Program-made: the position numbers and the translations under genes
Assembly: GCA_016781225.1 (NCBI GenBank)
Contig: JADDQT010000137.1
Location: 769 to 5,809, forward strand
Direction of reading: 5' to 3'
Source of the DNA: Actinomycetota bacterium
GTDB lineage: Bacteria; Actinomycetota; Acidimicrobiia; Acidimicrobiales; GCA-2861595
Length of the DNA stretch: 5,041 bases
In this document: positions 1 through 5,041 of the stretch, one piece after another
How positions within the stretch are numbered: the first letter of the stretch is position 1
How the letters are laid out: each line of letters opens with the position of its first letter
The notes under the pieces: generated by a model
The model's database searches: none
What the model was told of the DNA's origin: nothing
Seen by the model: only the letters and a program-made list of their open reading frames with translations

Positions 1-528
1 GACCGAGTCCTGGGCGCCCTGGGCTCGGATGGCCGCCTGCCCCAGACATACGACGAGGACCCACCCAGAGCCGACGCCTCGGCTCTCATGGTTCCCATGT
101 TCGGGATGCTTGCCCGCAGCGACCGGCGGGCCCACGCCCTGGTGGATGCCGTCCTGGCCGACCTGGGCGCGGGACCCTTCCTCTACCGCTACGAGCCCGA
201 CGGCGACGACGGATTGGCGCCAGGAGAGGGGGCCTTTTTGCCCGTGACGTGGTGGGCGGTCTCGGCTCTAGCCTCCCTCGGCCGTTTGGAGGAGGCCCGG
301 GCTCGCCTCGACCAGCTCTGCGCCCGCCTCCCGCGTCTGCTGGCCGAGGAGGTCGACCCCGTGACCGGAGCGGGGCTGGGCAACGTCCCCCTCGTGTGGT
401 CCCACATGGAGTTGGCCCGGGCCCTGTACGTCCTCGACGCCGCCGAACGCCGGGCCCGCTGGGGACCGGTAGGCCTGTGGGCCTGGCGGCTGGCCCGCTA
501 CGCCCGGCTGCGTTGGGGTCGACAGTGA
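1..528 (+). CDS. GH15 family glycoside hydrolase (glucoamylase/trehalase type), C-terminal part
   Basis: This is the C-terminal 175 residues of a GH15 enzyme, read in frame from base 1 and stopping at TGA 526-528; the start is outside the window. The family hydrolyses terminal alpha-linked glucose from starch-type oligosaccharides, or splits trehalose. Visible family signatures, in order, are DASALMVPMFGML near 76-114, a YRYEPDGDDGLAPGEGAF block near 187-234 followed by a tryptophan pair, the EEARARLDQL helix, AEEVDPVTG near 343-366, and GNVPLVWSHMELARA near 379-423. By analogy with other GH15 enzymes, the Glu of WSHME (codon 409-411) is the likely catalytic base; this is inference. There is no signal peptide evidence because the N-terminus is missing. 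Its stop overlaps the GTG of the next frame (GTGA), suggesting the two were translated together. Whether the substrate is glucan or trehalose cannot be decided from this piece. Confidence 0.88.
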   Translation, partial: DRVLGALGSDGRLPQTYDEDPPRADASALMVPMFGMLARSDRRAHALVDAVLADLGAGPFLYRYEPDGDDGLAPGEGAFLPVTWWAVSALASLGRLEEARARLDQLCARLPRLLAEEVDPVTGAGLGNVPLVWSHMELARALYVLDAAERRARWGPVGLWAWRLARYARLRWGRQ

Positions 529-638
529 GCGGGCGAGTCGTCGTCCTCACCGGCGCCTCTGCCGGGGTTGGGAGGGCCACGGCCCGTGCCTTCGCGACCC
601 AAGGCGGTGACGTGGCCCTGCTGGCCCGAGGCCGGTCG

Positions 639-952
639 GCGTCCTTGCCCTCATCGGGGTCGTTCGGACGTTCCTGTCGTTTACCCTCGAAGTCGAAATC
701 TCGTCTCGGTGGCCGTGGCAGCGGGTTCCGGGAGGGTGAGCCGATGGCTACCGCGGGTTACCGGGTCACTCTAGCTTGGTCATTCCTGCACCGTGGGGAG
801 GAGGTGGGCCGCGCTCCGGGTCTCCGATGTATCGCCGCAGCCGGGTGTCTTGACCGGTGCACCACGCGCATTTGTGCCCGTGCAAAGGGGTACAAGCCGC
901 CAGCGGTGTTCCGGGCAGCTCGCAGGCCGCGACGAAGAGTGGAGGAGCGCGC
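639..952. other. Spacer between the broken SDR and the 6PGDH operon
   Basis: These roughly 310 bases hold no protein I recognise on either strand. They lie inside the open tail of the truncated SDR frame, but codon use there is not gene-like. The stretch should contain the promoter of the downstream operon. The best -35-like match is TTGACC at 850-855, but no good -10 hexamer lies at 16-18 bases from it, so I do not call a promoter. No tRNA, terminator with a U tract, transposase fragment or repeated unit was seen. Confidence 0.5.
941..947 (+). promoter_or_regulatory. Ribosome binding site for 6PGDH
   Basis: GGAGGAG lies 5 bases before the ATG at 953. This decides the start against the in-frame ATG at 857, which would add 32 residues of unrelated sequence in front of the Rossmann fold and has no comparable site. 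Confidence 0.8.
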
Positions 953-1855
953 ATGAGGTTCGGGATCTGCGGACTCGGTCGGATGGGCGCGAGTCTGACT
1001 CTGCAGGCGATGGAGAAGGGCCATGAGGTCGTTGGTTTCGAACCGAAGGGCTCCGACGAGCTCGAAGAAGCCGGCGCCACCGTTGCCCAGTCAGTCGACA
1101 CGTTCACCAAGCAACTGGAGCGGCCGAGGATCGCCTTCTCGTATGTGCCCCACGGCGATCCCACCGAGCAGGTCATCGGCGAGCTGGCCAACGCCTTCGG
1201 GGAGGGCGACGTCATCGTCGATGGTGGCAACAGCCACTGGGACGAGTCGATCCGTCGGCACGCCGAGTTGGCCGAGCGCGGCATCCGCTTCCTCGACGCG
1301 GGCACGAGCGGTGGGATAACTGGCGCCCGACACGGCGCCTGCTTCATGGTCGGCGGCGACTCCGACGCCTACGAGCTGGTCGAGCCTCTGTTTAATGATC
1401 TGGCGGTTCCGGAAGGCGCGCTCCACGTCGGCCCACCGGGCTCCGGGCACTTCGTCAAGAACGTCCACAACATGATCGAGTTCGGGATGGTCCAGGCGAT
1501 CGGCGAGGGCGTCGAGATGCTGAAGCGCTGCGACTGGGATCTCGACCTTGCCGACCTGTTCCACAACTGGAACCACGGCTCGGTGGTCCGCGGCTGGCTC
1601 GTCGAGCTGATGGAAAAGGCCCTCCGGTCGAAGCACAAGATGTCCGGCGTGCAGCCATACGTGGAGGACACGGGCGAGCAGCGGTGGGGCATCGAGTACG
1701 CACTGCAGAAAGACATCCCTGTGCCCCTGCTCGCCCAGGCGGTCTGGGGCTTCTACGAGTCGCGCGACGAGAGCCGCCCGTGGGCCAAGACGGTGGCGCT
1801 GCTCCGTCACGAGTACGGCAAGCATCCGCTCAAGGAGGAACCCGGAACAGCATGA
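953..1855 (+). CDS. gnd: 6-phosphogluconate dehydrogenase (decarboxylating), short type
   Basis: This 300-residue cytoplasmic enzyme oxidises and decarboxylates 6-phosphogluconate to ribulose 5-phosphate with reduction of NAD(P)+, the last oxidative step of the pentose phosphate pathway. The Rossmann motif GLGRMG is at residues 7-12. The second strand ends in an acidic residue (GFEP, E30), which in this family favours NAD+ over NADP+. Further signatures are VDGGNS (89-94), the LDAGTSGG block, and the active-site run HFVKNVHN with K169, H172 and N173, followed by E176. K169 and E176 match the Lys and Glu that act as general base and acid in characterised 6PGDHs. The length fits the roughly 300-residue short class rather than the 470-residue class of E. 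coli and animals. A strong GGAGG site precedes the ATG, and the stop overlaps the next start (ATGA), so the pair is very likely one operon. Family assignment is secure; cofactor choice is inferred. Confidence 0.93.
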   Translation: MRFGICGLGRMGASLTLQAMEKGHEVVGFEPKGSDELEEAGATVAQSVDTFTKQLERPRIAFSYVPHGDPTEQVIGELANAFGEGDVIVDGGNSHWDESIRRHAELAERGIRFLDAGTSGGITGARHGACFMVGGDSDAYELVEPLFNDLAVPEGALHVGPPGSGHFVKNVHNMIEFGMVQAIGEGVEMLKRCDWDLDLADLFHNWNHGSVVRGWLVELMEKALRSKHKMSGVQPYVEDTGEQRWGIEYALQKDIPVPLLAQAVWGFYESRDESRPWAKTVALLRHEYGKHPLKEEPGTA

Positions 1856-3258
1856 CGCAGCGATCGGAAAAGGGGCCGTCCAACGTGGACTACGACGTGG
1901 TGGTCGTCGGTGGCGGAACGGGGGGTCTGAGCGCGGCCCGCGAGGCCGCCCGCCGGGGAGCCTCGACGCTGCTCGTCCAACAGGGTCGGCTGGGGGGAGA
2001 CTGCACGTTCAGCGGGTGCGTCCCGTCCAAGGCGCTGCTGTCGGCGGCGGCGCGCGGGCAGTCCTTCGCGGAGGCGATGGCCGAGGTGCACCGGGCGGTC
2101 GAGACGATCGCTGCCACCGAGGATGACGACGCGCTCAAGCGCGAGGGAGTCGATGTCCTCCACGGCTGGGCGACGTTCCGCACACCCGAGGAGATCGACG
2201 TCGATGGGGGACGGGTCCGGGCGCCGCGGTTCGTCGTGGCCACCGGCGCCGGTCCGGCCGTGCAGGCCATCGAAGGGTTGCGCGGGCTCCAGCACCTCAC
2301 CAACGAGAACATCTTCGAGATCGACGCCCTACCCGGCCGTCTCGCGGTGCTCGGCGGCGGTGCGATCGGGGCCGAGATGAGCCAGACCTTTGCCAGGCTC
2401 GGCTCCCGCGTCACGATCATCGAGGCCGTAGACCGGATCCTCAACAAGGAGGAGCCCGAGGCGTCGGAGGTCGTCAGCGAGGCGTTCCGGGAGGACGGCA
2501 TCACGATCCGGGTGGGCGGCAAGGTCACCAAGGTCGACGCCGTTGGAAGCGACGGCGCGGCCGTGATTCACGTCGACGGCGGCGAACCGGTCGAAGCAGA
2601 CCGTGTGCTCGTCGCCATCGGCCGCCGAGCCGGCACGGCCGGGCTCGGTCTTGAGGAAGTCGGCGTGGAGCTCGATGAGCGCGGGTTCATCAGAACCGAC
2701 GATGCGATGGCGACCTCAGCGCCGAACATCTGGGCCGTGGGCGACGTCGCCGGCAAGCTGCAGTTCACGCACGCCGCCAACCGGATGGCCTTCATCGCCG
2801 TTCGCAACGCGCTGTCGCCCTGGTCTAGGTTGCGCAAGCAGACGTTCGACGCCGCGACCGTCCCGTGGGCCACCTTCACCGCGCCGGAGGTCGGCCGGGT
2901 CGGCATGAGCGAAGCGGAGAGCGTCGACCACGGGGGCCGGGTGGCCTACCTGCCGATAACCGAGGTCGACCGTGCCGTCGCCACCGGGCAGATGGCGGGC
3001 TTCATCAAGCTCATTGCCGGCCCTCGCCCGGTCCTGCGCGGTGCCGGGGGCGGCCGCCTCCTCGGTGCGACGGCCGTCGCGGCTATTGGCGGGGAGCTCG
3101 TCCACGAGGTAGCGCTGGCGATGCGCACGAAGATGTTCACGGGTCGGCTGGCGCAAGCCGTGCATACCTACCCGACGTGGTCAATGGCGATCCAGAAGGC
3201 GGCCGCGCAGTTCTTCTTCGAGATCGAGGGTCGGGAGGCGAGACCGGCGCGCCGGTGA
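1852..3258 (+). CDS. FAD-dependent pyridine nucleotide-disulfide oxidoreductase (mercuric reductase/LPD-like)
   Basis: This 468-residue protein has the full class I flavin disulfide reductase layout. The FAD-binding motif is VVGGGTGG (18-25). The redox-active CTFSGC pair (C51, C56) is followed by VPSK. The NAD(P)H-binding motif is GGGAIGAE (168-175). The second FAD motif AVGDVAG is at 295-301, and a C-terminal dimerisation domain begins at VPWATFTAPEVGRVG. These enzymes pass electrons from NAD(P)H through FAD to the cysteine pair and then to a substrate, or in reverse. The C-terminal active site reads HTYPTWSM (438-445), where dihydrolipoamide dehydrogenase has HxHPTxSE. The catalytic His is therefore Tyr440 and the Glu is Met445, so it is probably not a true dihydrolipoamide dehydrogenase. 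There is no N-terminal HMA domain and no C-terminal Cys pair as in MerA. The ATG overlaps the 6PGDH stop; AGGAGG at 1833-1838 is 13 bases upstream. GTG at 1885 is a weaker alternative start. The substrate is unknown. Confidence 0.9.
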   Translation: MTQRSEKGPSNVDYDVVVVGGGTGGLSAAREAARRGASTLLVQQGRLGGDCTFSGCVPSKALLSAAARGQSFAEAMAEVHRAVETIAATEDDDALKREGVDVLHGWATFRTPEEIDVDGGRVRAPRFVVATGAGPAVQAIEGLRGLQHLTNENIFEIDALPGRLAVLGGGAIGAEMSQTFARLGSRVTIIEAVDRILNKEEPEASEVVSEAFREDGITIRVGGKVTKVDAVGSDGAAVIHVDGGEPVEADRVLVAIGRRAGTAGLGLEEVGVELDERGFIRTDDAMATSAPNIWAVGDVAGKLQFTHAANRMAFIAVRNALSPWSRLRKQTFDAATVPWATFTAPEVGRVGMSEAESVDHGGRVAYLPITEVDRAVATGQMAGFIKLIAGPRPVLRGAGGGRLLGATAVAAIGGELVHEVALAMRTKMFTGRLAQAVHTYPTWSMAIQKAAAQFFFEIEGREARPARR

Positions 3259-3323
3259 GCTGGAACAGTACCCGCTACGCCTTGCGCCGAGCGCCTCTCG
3301 CGCGTGTTCGATCTGACGAGTCA

Positions 3324-3350
3324 CGCAGCAGAGCGGATCCGCTGTCTGCG
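3324..3350. repeat. Imperfect inverted repeat downstream of the flavoprotein gene
   Basis: Outer arms CGCAG (3324-3328) and CTGCG (3346-3350) flank a 12-base perfect palindrome, AGCGGATCCGCT (3332-3343), with a small unpaired step between them. It begins 66 bases after the flavoprotein stop and could fold as an RNA hairpin in the operon's 3' region. No U tract follows, so a terminator role is only possible. Confidence 0.35.
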
Positions 3351-3442
3351 CGACCGGGAGGCGGCGTGACGCTCGGGCACGACCGGGCGCGAGCTCGACT
3401 AACGGCAAGGCTCTCACCTCTTGGGGGTGGCGAAGCCGGCTA

Positions 3443-3460
3443 AGAGGCCGCGCGGCCTCT
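3443..3460. terminator. 18-base perfect GC-rich palindrome, possible bidirectional terminator
   Basis: AGAGGCCGCGCGGCCTCT is its own reverse complement over all 18 bases. As RNA it would form a 7-base-pair stem closed by a GCGC loop, identical from either strand. It sits between two convergent genes, 184 bases past the flavoprotein stop, which suits a terminator shared by both directions. No U tract follows on either strand, so it is not a classical intrinsic terminator. A protein-binding dyad is the main alternative. Confidence 0.4.
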
Positions 3461-3849
3461 AAGTGACTGAGCCCGACTGGTCGTGGCCGGAACGCACCAT
3501 GCCGAGTCTCTTCGGCGAAGACATGCCTGGGCACCGAGCCCGCCCACCCTCACCACCTCGGAACAAGGGACCTTGGTGTGAACACCGCGGTCGGCAAGAC
3601 CGCATCGACAAACTCAGAGCTTGCGCCGCTCGACGTTGGCGTCAAGGTCGTTCGTCCTCGCTGACGCTGCGTGCGCTCCACCCCCGGCCTCTCGCTGGCG
3701 CGCGCCCTCGTTCAGGTCATCGGTGCTCCACCGAGCGGCGTTCTTGAGAGAAGAGCCCGGAAACCTCTTGACACGGCCCTGCTCCTTCCGACATGCCGTG
3801 CGCTGGGGTCAGCTGTGGTCGGTATGCGAGCGGGCCTATTCCTCAGACC

Positions 3850-3878
3850 CGAAGGAGCAGCTCCGGGTGCCTCCTTCG
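3850..3878 (-). terminator. Hairpin just past the membrane gene's stop, weak terminator candidate
   Basis: CGAAGGAG (3850-3857) pairs perfectly with CTCCTTCG (3871-3878) around a 13-base loop. On the minus strand this starts two bases after the membrane protein's stop codon at 3881-3883. The position is right for transcription termination, but no U run follows on the minus strand. Confidence 0.35.
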
Positions 3879-3880
3879 CA

Positions 3881-4462
3881 TCAGGCGGCAAGAGATGCTG
3901 TCGCCCGGCGACGGGCCTGCACGGGGCTGGACTGAAGCAATGCCCACAGCCCCAGGACCAGCCCAAAGATCAAATGCTCAAGGCTGAAAGTCCCCCAGCC
4001 CACCATGTCGGCCATATCGGAGATCGGCTTGCCACCGTCGAACACCTCGGCGACCACAGGCAGGACGGCGAAGCTCATGACCACGAGCACGACCAGCCCG
4101 TAGCCCAGGCCCAAAGGCAGGGCGGCCAGGCGGGGTGAGCGCAGGGCTGCGATCAGTAACCCGAACGCCGCTCCCAAGGCAGCGCCGACGCCAAGGTGGA
4201 TGGCCATCCCCAGCGCCGCTGGGCCTAGGGCGAGGTAGAAGCTGTCTCCGGCCATGGAATGCTGCATCGAGGCCTCCATGGCTTTGGGATCGATGAAGGT
4301 CGATGCGATGTGGTACAGCGGCGTGAAGAAGCCGGTGTCCTGATAGGTCGCCGCGGCCACCATGGCGTAGGCGATCATGACGACCGACGCAGCGGCCCCG
4401 GCAATGACGCCGCCTACGACCAGACGACGGGTGTTCTCCTGCACGCCGGCAGTTCGTGCCAT
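3881..4462 (-). CDS. Four-helix integral membrane protein of unknown function
   Basis: I do not recognise a named family for this 193-residue protein. It has a short polar N-terminus with a basic end (TRRL), then four hydrophobic segments at about 14-38, 80-107, 113-140 and 158-176, and a basic Arg-rich C-terminal tail, so both ends are probably cytoplasmic. Segments 1 and 2 are rich in Gly and Ala, which suits tight helix packing. The loop between them (about 39-79) is long and Met-rich, with H51 and H68. Histidines also lie in or at the edge of segments 2 (H89) and 4 (H163, beside E162). An in-frame TAG at 4478-4480 rules out an upstream start. The ATG at 4471 is only 2 bases from AGGAGG, so I prefer the ATG at 4462 (11 bases); the first would add three residues. 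It faces the upstream operon tail to tail. Confidence 0.75.
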   Translation of the reverse strand: MARTAGVQENTRRLVVGGVIAGAAASVVMIAYAMVAAATYQDTGFFTPLYHIASTFIDPKAMEASMQHSMAGDSFYLALGPAALGMAIHLGVGAALGAAFGLLIAALRSPRLAALPLGLGYGLVVLVVMSFAVLPVVAEVFDGGKPISDMADMVGWGTFSLEHLIFGLVLGLWALLQSSPVQARRRATASLAA

Positions 4463-4472
4463 TTCCCTCATG

Positions 4473-4479
4473 TCCTCCT
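4473..4479 (-). promoter_or_regulatory. Ribosome binding site that decides the membrane protein's start
   Basis: On the minus strand AGGAGGA occupies 4479 to 4473. AGGAGG leaves 2 bases before ATG 4471, too few for normal initiation, and 11 before ATG 4462, which is acceptable. Its first two bases are also part of the in-frame TAG stop at 4480-4478. Confidence 0.6.
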
Positions 4480-4718
4480 AGCTTTGTTGGGCGCCGGTGG
4501 CGCCAGCTCCCATGTCGAGGGCGTGGCGTTTTGGACCACCGGGCGCTTTGGGAACCCGCTGGCATGGCTCGCGCTTCCCGGAATGTCGCCAGGCGTCCGG
4601 CGACGAGGAGCAGCGCTCAGCTCTCAGGCAGCGAAGGTGGGGACGGGTCGGATTCCGGTCGCGAGAGACCGCTGGCCAGCGCGCCGAAACACTGCCAGGA
4701 GCCGGTGACACTCCGTCA
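4480..4718. other. Spacer between the VanW-family gene and the membrane protein gene
   Basis: These 239 bases hold no recognisable gene; frames crossing them are antisense or out-of-frame readings of the flanking genes. Small inverted repeats are present: GGCGCC-GGT-GGCGCC at 4490-4504, GTCGCC with GGCGAC at 4585-4604 (8-base loop), and a 12-base palindrome at 4670-4681. No -10/-35 pair for the membrane gene and no U-tract terminator for the VanW gene stand out, so the two could be cotranscribed. Confidence 0.45.
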
Positions 4719-5041
4719 TTATGGGCAGTCCACTCCCTCGCCCGGTCGGTACAGCGCGCTCACGTGGTCGACCTTGGACGTCCCGTCGGCGACGAACCGG
4801 CGGGTGCGCTCCGTGCGGACCCGTGTGCAGGCCTGGCTGGCTTCGGCGGTCTGTCCCGTCTGGGCACTGTCGGCCCACTTCGTCGAGTAGAGGGTCACGG
4901 TGATGCTCCTGTCCGTGTAGGTGGGCCAGATCAGCACCCCGTATGGGCTGGGGTTCGTGATCTTGAGGTCGGGGTGAGGGTACGAGAGCGTCGCCTCCCG
5001 GCCGTAGGGGTAACGGGAGATGTAGATGCTGTGTGACTGGT
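4719..5041 (-). CDS. VanW family protein, C-terminal part
   Basis: Reading the minus strand inward from the right edge gives 106 complete codons ending at TAA (4721-4719); the start lies beyond the window. The sequence carries hallmarks of the VanW-like domain's C-terminus as I know it: HSIYISRYPYGREATL, then HPDLKITNPSPYGVLIWPTY, then DRSITVTLYST. A Thr/Arg-rich strand region and YRPGEGVDCP at the end follow. VanW-family proteins, named from the vanB vancomycin-resistance cluster and related to B. subtilis YoaR, are usually exported or membrane-anchored and linked to the cell wall; their biochemical role is not established. Two Cys residues (in SQACTR and VDCP) could form a disulfide if the domain is extracellular. 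No van resistance genes are in view, so a resistance role should not be assumed. The family call is strong despite truncation. Confidence 0.85.
   Translation of the reverse strand, partial: QSHSIYISRYPYGREATLSYPHPDLKITNPSPYGVLIWPTYTDRSITVTLYSTKWADSAQTGQTAEASQACTRVRTERTRRFVADGTSKVDHVSALYRPGEGVDCP

Larger units (their letters stand above)
525..956 (+). pseudogene. Broken short-chain dehydrogenase/reductase (SDR), N-terminal remnant with an unrelated tail
   Basis: The frame opens with GTG at 525, overlapping the GH15 stop by four bases. The first 36 codons are a clear SDR N-terminus: a beta strand (RVVVLTG), the nucleotide-binding TGASAGVG motif (residues 9-16), the following helix (RATARAFATQGG) and a second strand (VALLARG). 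SDRs are Rossmann-fold NAD(P)H oxidoreductases, usually 250 residues or more. Here homology ends near 633-638. No later SDR elements, such as the NAG motif or the catalytic Ser-Tyr-Lys, appear in any forward frame before the next gene. The remaining 107 or so codons are rich in Ser, Arg, Lys and Cys, use many A/T third positions and look non-coding. The frame closes at TGA 954-956, overlapping the next start. I read it as a gene cut by a deletion or rearrangement; a short chimeric protein could still be made, but an active dehydrogenase could not. Confidence 0.72.
3259..3880. other. 622-base convergent spacer without a recognisable gene
   Basis: This stretch separates two convergent genes. 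Open frames cross it on both strands (for example 3463-3747 and 3621-3935 plus, 3181-3534 minus), but their translations are dominated by Arg, Pro and Ser, match no family I know and lack good ribosome sites. What it does hold is inverted repeats: an imperfect one at 3324-3350, a perfect 18-base palindrome at 3443-3460, a 6-base stem with a 5-base loop at 3587-3603, and a hairpin at 3850-3878 next to the membrane gene's stop. A TTGACA at 3768-3773 has no matching -10. Confidence 0.55.

Noticed and set aside
857..952. Longer start for 6PGDH at ATG 857
   Set aside because: The added 32 residues are unrelated to the family, while ATG 953 begins the Rossmann strand and has GGAGGAG 5 bases upstream.
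1684..1851. Longer start for the flavoprotein at 1684
   Set aside because: It would overlap 170 bases of the 6PGDH gene with non-homologous sequence; the ATGA start at 1852 fits the family N-terminus.
1091..2531. Long minus-strand open frames opposite the operon (1091-1825, 1807-2295, 1890-2531)
   Set aside because: They are antisense frames produced by high-GC codon bias; no family resemblance, and they lie over two secure genes.
3768..3773. TTGACA as a -35 promoter element
   Set aside because: No TAnnnT hexamer lies 16-18 bases downstream and no gene follows on the plus strand.
3463..3935. Plus-strand open frames 3463-3747 and 3621-3935
   Set aside because: Arg/Pro/Ser-rich translations, no recognisable motif, no convincing ribosome site, and the second runs into the membrane gene on the other strand.
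4670..4681. Perfect 12-base palindrome CGCTGGCCAGCG
   Set aside because: About one such palindrome is expected by chance in 5 kb, and as a hairpin it would have only a 4-base stem.
4497..5036. Plus-strand open frame of 179 codons
   Set aside because: It is antisense to the VanW-family gene and its translation resembles no protein; the minus-strand reading carries clear VanW motifs.
1..5041. A new multi-gene defence, mobile or biosynthetic system
   Set aside because: No nuclease, transposase, integrase, repeat array or synthase is visible; the genes are metabolic and envelope genes with one broken remnant.

Overview
The window is very GC-rich, and its coding frames strongly favour G or C at third codon positions. 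With a GH15 glucosidase, a VanW-family protein and strong GGAGG-type ribosome sites, this suggests a high-GC actinomycete-like bacterium. That is an inference from composition and gene families; nothing here fixes the genus.

Layout. (1) 1-528, plus strand: the C-terminal end of a GH15 glycoside hydrolase whose start lies outside the window. (2) From 525, overlapping by 4 bases (GTGA): the N-terminal end of a short-chain dehydrogenase/reductase (SDR). Recognisable homology stops after about 36 codons, near 633-638. The frame then runs on through non-protein-like sequence to a stop at 954-956, so it is annotated as a broken gene. (3) 953-1855 and 1852-3258, plus strand: a two-gene operon joined by an ATGA overlap. 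It encodes a short-type 6-phosphogluconate dehydrogenase and a class I flavin disulfide oxidoreductase of the mercuric-reductase/dihydrolipoamide-dehydrogenase type. (4) 3259-3880: about 620 bases with no supportable gene, holding an 18-base perfect palindrome and an imperfect inverted repeat. (5) 3881-4462, minus strand: a small four-helix membrane protein of unknown function, convergent with the operon. (6) 4463-4718: a spacer with the membrane gene's ribosome site and little else. (7) 4719-5041, minus strand: the C-terminal part of a VanW-family protein that continues past the right edge.

How the genes may work together. GH15 enzymes release glucose (or split trehalose), and 6-phosphogluconate dehydrogenase oxidises and decarboxylates 6-phosphogluconate to ribulose 5-phosphate with reduction of NAD(P)+. 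The left half therefore has a carbohydrate-oxidation theme. The coupled flavoprotein would be expected to exchange electrons with the same pyridine nucleotide pool, but its substrate cannot be read from sequence. It keeps the redox cysteine pair and lacks the C-terminal His/Glu pair of true dihydrolipoamide dehydrogenase. The membrane protein and the VanW-family protein look like an unrelated envelope block.

I found no CRISPR array, tRNA, rRNA, transposase or defence system, and no convincing new multi-gene system. The points most worth a second look are the SDR break at about 635, the coupled dehydrogenase/flavoprotein pair, the altered C-terminal active site of the flavoprotein, and the palindrome at 3443-3460.
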